Shown piece after piece: positions 19,520 through 29,019 of a stretch of DNA of 64,000 nt (its first letter is position 1; each line of letters starts with the position of its first letter). The notes below the pieces were generated by a model that worked only from the letters and a program-made list of their open reading frames with translations, searched no databases and was not told the origin of the DNA. A program made the position numbers and the translations under genes. Source of the stretch: Bryobacteraceae bacterium (GTDB lineage Bacteria > Acidobacteriota > Terriglobia > Bryobacterales > Bryobacteraceae); NCBI GenBank assembly GCA_041394945.1, contig JAWKHH010000002.1, positions 1,372,501-1,436,500 on the forward strand, written 5' to 3'.

Positions 19520-20437
19520 GTGACCGAGTTTTTGCTCTCCGGGGGACTGATGGCGGCGCTCGGAGGGCTACTGGCCGCCGTGCTGGCGTTCGCCAACCGA
19601 AAGCTCTACGTTTATGAGGACCCCCGCATCGATCAGGTGGAGGCCATGCTCCCCCACGCCAACTGCGGCGCCTGCGGCTGCGCTGGCTGCCGCGCCTTCG
19701 CCGAACTCGCGGTGAAGGGTGATATCGCCCCCGGCAAGTGCACCGTCAGCTCGCCGGACGGAATCGTCGCCATCGCCGCGTTTCTGGGCGTGGCTGCCGG
19801 CGCGGAGGAAAAGCGCGTCGCCCGCCTCGCTTGCGCCGGCGGAACCAACGTCGCCCGCAACCACGCGGTGTACTCCGGGCTCGCCACCTGCCGCGCCGCC
19901 GCGATGGTGGCCGGCGGCGGCAAGGGTTGCGTCTGGGGCTGCCTCGGGCTGGGCGACTGTGAACGCGTCTGCGACTTCGACGCGATCACGATGAACGGAC
20001 ATTCGCTGCCGGTCGTCGATCCGGCGCTATGCACCGCCTGCGGGGACTGCGTCGACGTCTGCCCGAAGCAGCTATTCTCCTTGCACTTGGTGAGTCACCG
20101 CCTGTGGGTGGCCTGCAAGAACCTCGCCGACGGGCTCACCGCCGAGGCCGAGTGCGACGTCGCCTGCACCGCCTGCGGGCGATGCGCCGCCGACGCGCCT
20201 TCCGGCCTGATCCAAATCGTCAACAACCTCGCCGTTGTCGACTACGCGAAAAACCGCCTCGCCAACCAGACGCCCATCCAGCGTTGCCCCACCGGCGCCA
20301 TCGTCTGGCTGGACGAAGAACGCGGGCCCGTCAAAGGCCCTGACGCAAAGAAAATCACCCGCACGTCGCCGCGGCCGGTGGAGCCGCCAAGTCTGCCCGT
20401 GCCCATCGTCGCAACCACGACAAGAGGATCTTTATGA
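19520..20437 (+). CDS. rnfB: Rnf complex iron-sulfur subunit RnfB
   Basis: Ferredoxin-accepting subunit of the Rnf ion-pumping ferredoxin:NAD+ oxidoreductase (305 aa). An N-terminal membrane helix (about 5-25) is followed by the 4Fe-4S domain ANCGACGCAGCRAF, the extended GCVWGCLGLGDCERVCDFDAI site of long RnfB proteins, and two ferredoxin motifs. The first is complete (CTACGDCVDVCP, from residue 171); the second reads CTACGRCAADAP (from 216), with Ala226 in place of the fourth cysteine. The GTG at 19520 follows AAAGGCGG; a later ATG at 19550 would cut the helix. Its stop overlaps the PFOR start by four bases. Confidence 0.92.
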   Translation: MTEFLLSGGLMAALGGLLAAVLAFANRKLYVYEDPRIDQVEAMLPHANCGACGCAGCRAFAELAVKGDIAPGKCTVSSPDGIVAIAAFLGVAAGAEEKRVARLACAGGTNVARNHAVYSGLATCRAAAMVAGGGKGCVWGCLGLGDCERVCDFDAITMNGHSLPVVDPALCTACGDCVDVCPKQLFSLHLVSHRLWVACKNLADGLTAEAECDVACTACGRCAADAPSGLIQIVNNLAVVDYAKNRLANQTPIQRCPTGAIVWLDEERGPVKGPDAKKITRTSPRPVEPPSLPVPIVATTTRGSL

Positions 20438-23400
20438 GCAAGCAACCCACGTATCGATACCCCGGCGTCCGCCAGGCCATGGACGGCAATACCGCCGTCA
20501 TCATGTGCGAGCGCGAGTCTACCGACGCTGCCGGCGCGTACCCCATCACGCCGTCCACGCAGATGGGCGAATACTGGGCCGAGGAGGCCGCCAAGGGTCA
20601 TCTCAACATCTCCGGCCGTCCCCTGATCTTCATTGAGCCGGAGGGCGAACACGCCGCAGCCGCCGTCACCGCCGGCCTCTCAATGACCGGTCTGCGCGCC
20701 ACGAACTTTTCCTCGGGGCAGGGCATCGCCTACATGCACGAGTCGCTCTACGCCGCGGTCGGCAAGCGCCTCACCTACGTGCTCAACATGGGCTGCCGCG
20801 CGATGACCAAGTCGAGCCTCAATGTTCACGCCGGCCACGACGACTATCACTGCGTCGACGACGCGGGCTTTTTCCAGCTCTTCGGCAAGAGCGCCCAGGA
20901 AGCCTGCGACCTCAACATCGTCTCCCACCGCGTGGCCGAACTCGCGCTCACCCCCGGCATCTGCGCCCAGGATGGCTTTCTCACCACGCACCTGATCGAG
21001 TCGCTGATGCTGCCCGAACGCGAGATGATCGCCGAGTATCTCGGCCGGCCGGACGACATCATCGATACGCCCACGCCCGCCCAGCGCTTGCTCTATGGTC
21101 CGCGCCGCCGCCGGATTCCCGAGCTTTGGACCGTGGACAATCCCGTGATGTGCGGCACGGTGCAGAACCAGGACGCTTACATGCAGAGCGTCGCAGCCCA
21201 GCGCCCGTACTTCTTCGATCACATCGCGGCGATCACCGATCAGGCGATGGAGGAGTTTCACGCGCTCACCGGCCGCCGCTATCGCCGCGCCGCCACCTAT
21301 CGCTGCGAAGACGCCGAATACATCATCCTCGGCCAGGGCAGCATGGTTGTAACGGCCGAGGCTGTCGCCGATTATCTGCGCGAAACCCGAAAAGTCAAAG
21401 TGGGCGTCGTCAACCTGACCATGTTCCGGCCCTTCCCGGGCGATCTGGTCGGTCGAATCCTCGCCGGCCGCAAGGGCGTCGCCGTGCTCGAGCGCGTCGA
21501 CCAGCCGCTCGCCGAGGATCTGCCGCTGGTTCGCGAAGTGCGCGCCGCCCTCGGCCGCTGCCTCGAGAACGGCCGCGCCGGCAAGGGCGAACTCCCCTAT
21601 CCCGATCACGCCACGTACACGCGAGTGGAGGACATGCCGCCGCTCTACTCCGGCTCGTTCGGCCTCGGAAGCCGCGATCTCCAGCCCGAGGGCCTGATCG
21701 CCGCCGTCGAGAACATGCTTCCCACCGGCGGAAAGCGCAAGTTCTTCTATCTCTCGATAGATTTCGTCAACCCGAAGCCTGCCAGCCCGAAGCAGGAAAT
21801 CTACCAGATCGAGGTGGCCGACAACTACCCGAAAGTGAAAGACCTTTCCATCCACGGCAGCGAAAACCCGAATCTGATGCCAAAGGGCGCCATCACCGTC
21901 CGCATGCACTCGGTGGGCGGGTGGGGCGCCATCACCACGGGCAAGAATCTCGCCATGACGCTGTTTGACCTACTCGGATTCCATATAAAGGCGAATCCGA
22001 AGTACGGTTCGGAAAAGAAAGGTCAACCGACCACTTACTATCTTTCCGCCGCCCCCGAGCCCATCCGCGTCAACTGCGAATACTTCTACGTCGACGTGGT
22101 GCTCTCGCCGGACCCGAACGTTTTCAATCACTCGAACCCCCTCGCGGGCCTCAAGCGCGGCGGCGTGTTCATCATCCAGAGCGCCAGCGACAAGCCGGAA
22201 GACGTCTGGCGGCAGATTCCCGAAAAGTACCAGCGCATCATCGTCGAGAACGACATTCACGTCTTCTACCTCGACGCGTTCAAGATCGCCCGCGAGGAAG
22301 CCACCGACGCCGAACTTCAGTTCCGCATGCAGGGCAACGCCTTCCAGGGCGCGTTCTTCGCCGCTTCGCCCGTCCGCACCCAGGCCAACCTATCCGAGGA
22401 GCAGTTGTTCAAGGCGATCGAAGCGCAGCTCCGGCACAAGTTCGGCGCCAAGGGCGCGCGCGTCGTCGACGACAACCTCCGCGTGGTCCGGCGCGGTTTC
22501 GACGAAGTCCACGAGATTGTCGACAAGACGGTCATCACCGGCGAAGTGGCGCTGCGCCGCGCCGTCGATCTGCCGGTGCTGCTTCGCAATCAACCCGCTT
22601 CCTCCACGCCCACCACCGACATCCATCGTTTCTGGGATCAGACCGGCAGCTTCTACGCCACCGGACGCGGCAACGACAACCTCGCCGATCCCTTCATCGG
22701 CATCAGCTTCATCCCGGCCGTCACCGGCGTCTTCCGCGACATGACCGGCATCCGGTTCGAACACCCGCAGTGGATCGCTGAAAACTGCACGGCTTGCGGA
22801 TCCTGCTACACGATATGCCCCGATAGCGCCATCCCCGGTCTCGTCAGTTCGCCGCTGAGCGTGTTCGAAACGGCGGTGAAAAACATCGGCGCCGGGCACG
22901 AAGTGAAGCATCTCAATCGCGCTATCCGCACGCTCGATCTCAAGTTCCGCGCCCGCCTCGGATCGAACGGCGCCAAGGCCAACGTCAATGAGCAGGTGCA
23001 GCTCGCCATCGCCGACGTGGTGGCCGGCTACGCGCTCGATTCGCCGGTTCGCAAGGAAGTGGAGCAGGAGTTCGAGTGGTTCCGCGAGTCGCTCGGCGAG
23101 TTCCGTTTCGCTCTCACCGCGCCCTACTGGTCCACCCGCGAGAAGAAGGCCAAGGGCTCCGGCGGCCTTCTCTCCATCACCGTGAATCCGTACACCTGCA
23201 AGGGCTGCATGGAGTGCGTGAAGGTATGTAACGACGACGCCCTGCGGCCGCTCGCCCAAACCGAGGACACCGTCGGCCGGCTGCGCCGCGAGTGGAACTT
23301 CTGGGAAGCGCTGCCCACCACGGCGCCCGAGTTCATTCGCATCGATAACCTCGACGAACGCATCGGCGCGCTCGAAACGCTGCTGCTCGACAAGCGCAAC

Positions 23401-25362
23401 TACCAGGCCCTGGTTTCGGGCGACGGCGCCTGCCTCGGCTGTGGCGAGAAGACCGTGATCCACCTTTTTGTCGCCGCGATGGAGGCGCTCATGCAGCCGC
23501 GCGCCGCGGCGCAGGTGAAAAAGCTCGACGACCTCATCGCCCGGCTGGACCAGCATGTCCGCCTCAAGCTCGCCGGGTCGATGGACCTCAGCGACACAAC
23601 GAAGGTGGAAGGCGCGCTCGACAAACTCGCCGGCGGCGACGTCACCCTCGCCGCGTTCTCCGAAAAGCTCGACGAGCGCCACGCCGGCCGCCCGCTCGAC
23701 GCCGAATGGCTTCGCTGGGTCACCCAGTTGCTTGCCAAGCTGAAGCACCTCCGCTGGCAGTACACCGAAGGCGCCGGCCGCCGCGGCCGCGCCAGCATGG
23801 GCATCCTCAACTCCACCGGCTGCACGTCGGTTTGGGGATCCACCTACCCGTACAATCCCTATCCGTTCCCCTGGGCGAACCACCTCTTCCAGGATTCGCC
23901 TTCCCTCGCCATGGGCATCTTCGAGGGCCACATGGCGCGCATGGCCGAAGGCTTCCGCGCCATTCGCCAGGCCGAGATCGAACTCAAGGAAGGGTACCGG
24001 AAAGAAAAGCACGAAGCCCAGTTCACTTACTTCGACTGGCATAAGTTCACCGACGAGGAATTCCTCCTGTGTCCGCCCGTGGTCGCCGTCGGCGGCGACG
24101 GCGCCATGTACGACATCGGCTTCCAGAATCTCTCCCGCATGATGATGTCCGGCAAGCCGATCAAGGTGCTCGTCCTCGATACGCAGGTCTACTCGAACAC
24201 GGGCGGCCAGGCGTGCACGTCCGGCTTCACCGGCCAGGTCTCCGACATGGCGCAGTTCGGCAAGGCGCATCAGGGCAAGGAGGAGATCCGCAAGGAGATC
24301 GCCCTCATCGGCATGGCTCACCGCACCAGCTACATCGCGCAGGGCAGTATCTCCAATGCCACCCACCTGCTCGAAAGCTTCATCGAAGGCCTGAACGCGC
24401 GCCGCCCGTCGCTGTTCAACGTCTATGCCGCCTGCATGCCGGAACACGGCATCGCCGACGATGTCGCCGAACACCAGAGCAAGCTCGCTGTCGAGTCCCG
24501 CGCCTATCCGCTCATCCGCTACAACCCGGATAAGGGCGTCACGCCGGAAGAATGTTTCGACCTCGACGGCAACCCCGCCCCGGACGCCGACTGGCCCACC
24601 TACACGCTCGAGTTCACCGATGAGCGCGGCGCCAATGGCAGGATGGAACTGCCGCTTACCTTCGCCGACTTCGCCGTCACCGAAGGTCGCTTCCGCAAGC
24701 AGTTCCGCACCGCCCCGCGCGATGCCTGGAACGAGAACATGATTCCCCTCGCCGACTTCCTCGATCTGGATGCCGGCGACCGGGAAGGGAAGTTCCCCTT
24801 CATCTGGGCCGTCGACAAGAAGAACCGGCTCATCCGCGTGATCCCGGCCGCCCCGATCGTCCAGGCCACGCAGGACCGTCGCAACTTCTGGCGGATGCTC
24901 AAGTCCCTCGCCGGCGTCCGTCCGCAGGTGAACGCTTCCGAGATCGAACAGCGCGTGCGGGCCGAACTCATCCAGACGCTTACCGCCCGCCTGATGGATC
25001 TCACCGGAATCGGGGGCGGTTCGCTACCGATGCCTGCCATCGCTGCCCCGCCGGCCGGCGCAACCTCTCCAATGCCCACCGCGCCAGCAGCGGCCGCCCC
25101 CGAATCCAACGGCTTCTCCCCCGCCTGGATTGACTCCGCCAACTGCACCTCGTGTGACGAGTGCATCAATATCAATCCGAAGATCTTCGCCTACGACGGC
25201 AACCGTCATGCGTACGTCAAGGATCCGCGCGGCGGTCCGTACAAGGACCTCGTTCGCGCAGCCGAGAAGTGCACCGCCCAGGTGATTCATCCCGGGACGC
25301 CCGCCGATCCCAGCGAGAAGGACGTCGACAAGCTCCTGAAGCGCGCGGCCAAGTACAACTGA
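20434..25362 (+). CDS. nifJ: Pyruvate:ferredoxin oxidoreductase with extra C-terminal ferredoxin domain
   Basis: Oxidises pyruvate to acetyl-CoA and CO2 with reduction of ferredoxin. All classical domains are in one chain: pyrimidine-binding domain (AYPITPSTQMGEYW near 35), domain II, the gamma-type domain (VGGWGAITTGKNLA), a two-cluster ferredoxin domain (CTACGSCYTICP from 785; CKGCMECVKVC from 922), and the TPP/Mg site (GGDGAMYDIGFQN near 1221, with DTQVYSNTGGQ after it). At 1642 residues it is about 450 longer than typical NifJ. The excess lies partly in an insertion around 1000-1150 and partly in an Ala/Pro linker (about 1530-1560) leading to a third Fe-S site, CTSCDEC at 1571 plus a distal Cys. 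It lies between rnfB and rnfC, overlapping rnfB by four bases. Confidence 0.92.
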   Translation: MSKQPTYRYPGVRQAMDGNTAVIMCERESTDAAGAYPITPSTQMGEYWAEEAAKGHLNISGRPLIFIEPEGEHAAAAVTAGLSMTGLRATNFSSGQGIAYMHESLYAAVGKRLTYVLNMGCRAMTKSSLNVHAGHDDYHCVDDAGFFQLFGKSAQEACDLNIVSHRVAELALTPGICAQDGFLTTHLIESLMLPEREMIAEYLGRPDDIIDTPTPAQRLLYGPRRRRIPELWTVDNPVMCGTVQNQDAYMQSVAAQRPYFFDHIAAITDQAMEEFHALTGRRYRRAATYRCEDAEYIILGQGSMVVTAEAVADYLRETRKVKVGVVNLTMFRPFPGDLVGRILAGRKGVAVLERVDQPLAEDLPLVREVRAALGRCLENGRAGKGELPYPDHATYTRVEDMPPLYSGSFGLGSRDLQPEGLIAAVENMLPTGGKRKFFYLSIDFVNPKPASPKQEIYQIEVADNYPKVKDLSIHGSENPNLMPKGAITVRMHSVGGWGAITTGKNLAMTLFDLLGFHIKANPKYGSEKKGQPTTYYLSAAPEPIRVNCEYFYVDVVLSPDPNVFNHSNPLAGLKRGGVFIIQSASDKPEDVWRQIPEKYQRIIVENDIHVFYLDAFKIAREEATDAELQFRMQGNAFQGAFFAASPVRTQANLSEEQLFKAIEAQLRHKFGAKGARVVDDNLRVVRRGFDEVHEIVDKTVITGEVALRRAVDLPVLLRNQPASSTPTTDIHRFWDQTGSFYATGRGNDNLADPFIGISFIPAVTGVFRDMTGIRFEHPQWIAENCTACGSCYTICPDSAIPGLVSSPLSVFETAVKNIGAGHEVKHLNRAIRTLDLKFRARLGSNGAKANVNEQVQLAIADVVAGYALDSPVRKEVEQEFEWFRESLGEFRFALTAPYWSTREKKAKGSGGLLSITVNPYTCKGCMECVKVCNDDALRPLAQTEDTVGRLRREWNFWEALPTTAPEFIRIDNLDERIGALETLLLDKRNYQALVSGDGACLGCGEKTVIHLFVAAMEALMQPRAAAQVKKLDDLIARLDQHVRLKLAGSMDLSDTTKVEGALDKLAGGDVTLAAFSEKLDERHAGRPLDAEWLRWVTQLLAKLKHLRWQYTEGAGRRGRASMGILNSTGCTSVWGSTYPYNPYPFPWANHLFQDSPSLAMGIFEGHMARMAEGFRAIRQAEIELKEGYRKEKHEAQFTYFDWHKFTDEEFLLCPPVVAVGGDGAMYDIGFQNLSRMMMSGKPIKVLVLDTQVYSNTGGQACTSGFTGQVSDMAQFGKAHQGKEEIRKEIALIGMAHRTSYIAQGSISNATHLLESFIEGLNARRPSLFNVYAACMPEHGIADDVAEHQSKLAVESRAYPLIRYNPDKGVTPEECFDLDGNPAPDADWPTYTLEFTDERGANGRMELPLTFADFAVTEGRFRKQFRTAPRDAWNENMIPLADFLDLDAGDREGKFPFIWAVDKKNRLIRVIPAAPIVQATQDRRNFWRMLKSLAGVRPQVNASEIEQRVRAELIQTLTARLMDLTGIGGGSLPMPAIAAPPAGATSPMPTAPAAAAPESNGFSPAWIDSANCTSCDECININPKIFAYDGNRHAYVKDPRGGPYKDLVRAAEKCTAQVIHPGTPADPSEKDVDKLLKRAAKYN

Positions 25363-25372
25363 GGAACTGGGC

Positions 25373-26731
25373 ATGCATCTGCTCGAGCTATTCGGCGGCA
25401 AGCGGCTCCGGCGCGGGGTTCATCCCCCCGAGCACAAAGAGACCGCGTCCATGCCGATTCGTCGGCTGCCGTTCCCGCCGTTGATCGTTGTGCCGCTATC
25501 TCAACACGCCGGAACTCCCGCCGTCGCAACGGTTTCGGAAGGCCAGGAAGTGGTGCGCGGCGAGCCGATCGCCAAGGCCGGCGGCTTCGTCTCAGTCCCC
25601 ATGCACGCCCCGGCCACCGGGCGGGTCGAACGCATTGCTCCGGCTCCGAGCGCACGCGGCGAGATGACGCCTGCGATCTTCATCCGCCCCTACCCCTCGG
25701 CCAGCCAGGAGATCCTATACGGTGCCCCGCGCGACCTCTCCGCCATGACGCCCGAGGAGGTGGTTCAAGCCGTGCAGGATACCGGCGTGGTCGGGCTGGG
25801 CGGCGCCGCCTTCCCCACGCACGTCAAGATGAAGGTGCCCGAAGGCAAGTCGATCGACACGGTGATCGTCAACGGCTGCGAGTGCGAGCCCTACCTCACC
25901 ACGGACCATCGCCTCATGGTGGAACAGGCGCCGGCCGTCATCGCCGGCACGCTCATTGCGATGAAGGCTGTCGGCGCGCCGCGCGCTGTCGTCGGCGTCG
26001 AGGACAACAAGCCGGACGCCGTCGAAGCGCTGCGGAAAGCCGCCGCCAACCAATCGGCGATCACCGTGGAGGCGGTCCCGACCCAGTATCCGCAGGGCGC
26101 CGAAAAGATCCTGATCCAGGTGCTGCTCGGCCGCGAAGTTCCCTCCGGCGGCCTGCCGAGCGAAATAGGCGTTTCGGTGTTCAACGTCGCCACCCTCGCC
26201 CAAATTGGAGACCTGCTCCCTACCCGGCGTGGGCTCATCGAACGCGTGGTCACCATCACCGGACCCGCGGTGAGCAAGCCCGGCAACTACCTCACCGCTC
26301 TCGGGACTCCGCTCCGCTGGGCGCTCGAGCAAGCCGGCTGCACCGACGCCACGGCTTCGGTGATCCTCGGCGGCCCGATGATGGGCCCCACCATCGGTTC
26401 GCTCGACGTGCCCATCACCAAGGGCGTCAGTGGCATCCTCGTCACTACCGCGGCCGAAACGAATGGCTTCCGCCGCCATATCTTCCCCTGCATTCGATGC
26501 GGCGCCTGCGTGGATGTCTGTCCGCTGCGCCTCAACCCGTCGCGCCTCGGCATGTTGGCGCGAAAAGGCATGTACGAAGAGATGGAGGGAGGCTTCCACC
26601 TGAACGACTGTTTCGAATGCGGCTGCTGCAGCTACGTGTGCCCGGCGAATATCCCCCTCGTCCAGCAGTTCCGCGTCGCCAAGCAAATGAACCGCGAAAG
26701 GAAAGCGCGTGAGCGTAGTCGCAACGCCTGA
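25373..26731 (+). CDS. rnfC: Rnf complex subunit RnfC
   Basis: Peripheral subunit of Rnf that binds NAD(H) and FMN and carries two 4Fe-4S clusters (452 aa). Landmarks are RRGVHPPEHK near the N-terminus, GLGGAAFPTHVKM and NGCECEPYLTTDHRLM (nucleotide/FMN region), and the paired cluster motifs CIRCGACVDVCP and CFECGCCSYVCP near the C-terminus. The ATG follows GAGGAAC. It starts 10 bases after the PFOR stop and its 3' end overlaps rnfD by 23 bases. Confidence 0.95.
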   Translation: MHLLELFGGKRLRRGVHPPEHKETASMPIRRLPFPPLIVVPLSQHAGTPAVATVSEGQEVVRGEPIAKAGGFVSVPMHAPATGRVERIAPAPSARGEMTPAIFIRPYPSASQEILYGAPRDLSAMTPEEVVQAVQDTGVVGLGGAAFPTHVKMKVPEGKSIDTVIVNGCECEPYLTTDHRLMVEQAPAVIAGTLIAMKAVGAPRAVVGVEDNKPDAVEALRKAAANQSAITVEAVPTQYPQGAEKILIQVLLGREVPSGGLPSEIGVSVFNVATLAQIGDLLPTRRGLIERVVTITGPAVSKPGNYLTALGTPLRWALEQAGCTDATASVILGGPMMGPTIGSLDVPITKGVSGILVTTAAETNGFRRHIFPCIRCGACVDVCPLRLNPSRLGMLARKGMYEEMEGGFHLNDCFECGCCSYVCPANIPLVQQFRVAKQMNRERKARERSRNA

Positions 26732-27734
26732 GATTCAACTCCGCACTTCGCCGCACCTGCACGCCAACCGAAGCGTGCAGACAATCATGCGGCACGTCGT
26801 CTACGCGATGCTGCCGCTGTGCGCGTGGGGCATCTGGACGTTTGGCCTCAGCGCCGCCGCGGTCATTGTCACCACCACAGCCGCTTGCATCGCCGGCGAG
26901 CACCTTCTGTGCCGCCTCGCCGGACGCCCGTCGTCGGTGGGCGACTGGAGCATCGTCATTACCGGAATCCTGCTCGGACTCATCCTCCCACCCGGGTTCC
27001 CGCTCTGGATGGCGGCAGTCGGCGGATTCGTCGCCGTCGGGCTCGGCAAGATGCTCTTCGGTGGACTCGGCTTCAACGTCTTCAACCCGGCGCTGGTCGG
27101 CCGCGCGTTTCTCCAAGCCGCCTTCCCTTCGGCCATCACCACTTATACGCCGGCGCTCACACCGGACCGTTTCGCATCGTTCATCCCCACTACGTTCACT
27201 ATTCCGCTGCTCCAGCCGCCAGACATCGTCTCCGGCGCGACGCCGCTCATGGCCCGCAAGTTCGAACATACTGCCACCGAAGCCCTACCGCTGCTGTTCG
27301 GGCAAGTCTCCGGCTCCATCGGCGAGACCTCAGCCCTGCTCATCCTGCTCTGCGGCCTGTACCTCATCGCCCGCAACTTCATGGACTGGCGCATTCCCGC
27401 CGCCATGCTCGGAGCGGCGTTCCTCTCCGGCGGTGCGTTCCACCTTGCCGACTCCGCCCGTTATCCGGATCCCGTCTTCCTTCTGCTCTCCGGCGGACTC
27501 ATGCTCGGCGCGATGTTCATGGCCACCGACATGGTGGCCTCGCCCGTCACTCCGCTCGGCGTGTGGATCTACGGCGCCGTCATGGGCCTCATCACCATCG
27601 TCATCCGCCTCAAGGGCGGGCTCCCGGAGGGCGTGATGTACGCGATCCTGCTTGGGAACGCCCTTTCACCCGCGATCGACAACTTTACCCAACCCCGCGT
27701 CTACGGGACCGCCAGGAAGGGAGCTGCCCGGTGA
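26709..27734 (+). CDS. rnfD: Rnf complex membrane subunit RnfD
   Basis: Polytopic membrane subunit of Rnf (341 aa), homologous to NqrB. It carries a covalent FMN site: SGATPL with Thr178, a target for ApbE. The repeated hydrophobic helices include GKMLFGGLGFNVFNPALVGRA-type motifs of the NqrB/RnfD family that line the ion path. The GTG start at 26709 lies within the rnfC end; the stop overlaps the rnfG GTG (GTGA). Confidence 0.94.
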   Translation: MSVVATPEIQLRTSPHLHANRSVQTIMRHVVYAMLPLCAWGIWTFGLSAAAVIVTTTAACIAGEHLLCRLAGRPSSVGDWSIVITGILLGLILPPGFPLWMAAVGGFVAVGLGKMLFGGLGFNVFNPALVGRAFLQAAFPSAITTYTPALTPDRFASFIPTTFTIPLLQPPDIVSGATPLMARKFEHTATEALPLLFGQVSGSIGETSALLILLCGLYLIARNFMDWRIPAAMLGAAFLSGGAFHLADSARYPDPVFLLLSGGLMLGAMFMATDMVASPVTPLGVWIYGAVMGLITIVIRLKGGLPEGVMYAILLGNALSPAIDNFTQPRVYGTARKGAAR

Positions 27735-28399
27735 ATCCCTCCGCCGAACTCCCCTCGAGCGTCACTCTCATCCGCCTCATGGGCGTCGTCTCGCTGATCT
27801 GCGGACTCCTGATCGTCGGCACGCATCTCGGCACGCTCGACCCCATCCGCCGCAACCAGGAGACGATCCTTCGCGAAACCGTCGCCCAGTTGCTTCCCGG
27901 CGTCTCCAGGCAGGTCACCTACGGCGTCGACGCCTCGGGCGAACTCAAGATTCTCACCGGAGCCGACTCCCTCGGCCCGCGCTTCTTCGCCGGCTACGAC
28001 GGAAGCGGCGAGTTGCTCGGCGTCGTCATCGAAGCGAGCGAGCGCGGCTACGCCGACGTTATCCGCGCCATGTACGCCTACTCGCCGGAGAAAGAGCAGA
28101 TCGTTGATTTCCGCGTGCTGGAGATGAAGGAAACTCCTGGCCTCGGCGACAAGATCAACTCCGACTCGGGTTTCCTCGCCAACTTCCGCGGGCTCGCCGC
28201 GCGTCTCGATCCGTCCGGCAAGCTCGAGCACGCCATCGTCGCCGTGAAGCACGGAACCAAGAAGAACCCCTGGGAGGTCGACGCGATCTCGGGCGCCACC
28301 ATCTCTTCCCGCGCCGTCGGCCGGATGCTCGACAAGAGCGCCGCCCAGATGCTGCCGCTCGTGCGCCGCAATCTCGAACGTATCCGGAGAGCCGAATGA
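27731..28399 (+). CDS. rnfG: Rnf complex FMN-binding subunit RnfG
   Basis: Periplasm-facing subunit of Rnf (222 aa) with one N-terminal helix (about 13-32) and an FMN-binding domain. The flavinylation site is SGATISS, with Thr190 as the acceptor for ApbE; ETPGLGDKI is the other family landmark. The GTG start overlaps the rnfD stop, and its own stop overlaps rnfE (ATGA). Together with RnfD it gives two covalent FMNs for transmembrane electron flow. Confidence 0.94.
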   Translation: MNPSAELPSSVTLIRLMGVVSLICGLLIVGTHLGTLDPIRRNQETILRETVAQLLPGVSRQVTYGVDASGELKILTGADSLGPRFFAGYDGSGELLGVVIEASERGYADVIRAMYAYSPEKEQIVDFRVLEMKETPGLGDKINSDSGFLANFRGLAARLDPSGKLEHAIVAVKHGTKKNPWEVDAISGATISSRAVGRMLDKSAAQMLPLVRRNLERIRRAE

Positions 28400-29019
28400 G
28401 TCAAACCCAAGCCGTCGCGCAGTCCCCGGGCCAGAGCGTGGAAGCCTTCCTCGAAGGCCTGTCGAAGCAAAACCCCGTGTTCGTCCAGGCGCTCGGCATG
28501 TGTCCGACGCTTGCTGTCACCAACAGCGTCCGCAACGCCCTCGCGATGAGCCTCGCCACCACTTTTGTGCTCGTCTGCTCGAACGCGCTGGTCTCCACCG
28601 TCCGCAAGCTCGTCCCGAAGCAGGTGCGCATCGCCACCTACATCCTGATCATCGCGACCTTCGTCACCATGGTCGACTACCTCATCAAAGCGATCAGCAT
28701 TCCCGTGTACAAGGCGCTCGGACCCTTTATCGCGCTGATCGTCGTCAACTGCATCATCCTCGGCCGCGCCGAGGCATTCGCCAGCCGCAATCCGCTGATT
28801 CCCTCGATCCTCGATGGGCTCGGCATGGGCGCCGGCTTCTCCATCGCGCTCATCTGCCTGGGAGGAGTCCGCGAGATCCTCGGCGCGGGAACGTTCCTCG
28901 GCTACTCCCTGTTCGGCCCGCACTACCAGCCATGGGTGCTGTTCCTTCTGCCTCCGGGCGGGTTCTTCACGCTTGCCGGCTGGCTTCTGGTCTTCAGCGC
29001 CTGGAGGGCACGGTCGTGA
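28396..29019 (+). CDS. rnfE: Rnf complex membrane subunit RnfE
   Basis: Six-helix integral membrane subunit of Rnf (207 aa), homologous to NqrD. Landmarks are NPVFVQALGMCPTLAVTNS and NCIILGRAEAFASRNP; the cysteine in each of these half-repeats belongs to the iron-sulfur centre shared with RnfA inside the membrane. Overlaps rnfG and rnfA by four bases each. Confidence 0.95.
   Translation: MSQTQAVAQSPGQSVEAFLEGLSKQNPVFVQALGMCPTLAVTNSVRNALAMSLATTFVLVCSNALVSTVRKLVPKQVRIATYILIIATFVTMVDYLIKAISIPVYKALGPFIALIVVNCIILGRAEAFASRNPLIPSILDGLGMGAGFSIALICLGGVREILGAGTFLGYSLFGPHYQPWVLFLLPPGGFFTLAGWLLVFSAWRARS

Noticed and set aside
22390..24474. Long open frame (694 codons) antisense to the PFOR gene
   Set aside because: It lies wholly opposite a conserved gene, has no recognisable domain, and is explained by high G+C at third codon positions. 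The same holds for long frames opposite maeB (37160-39445), the decaheme genes (8400-12620), the FecR gene (1922-3856) and the DUF1080 gene (17854-19596).
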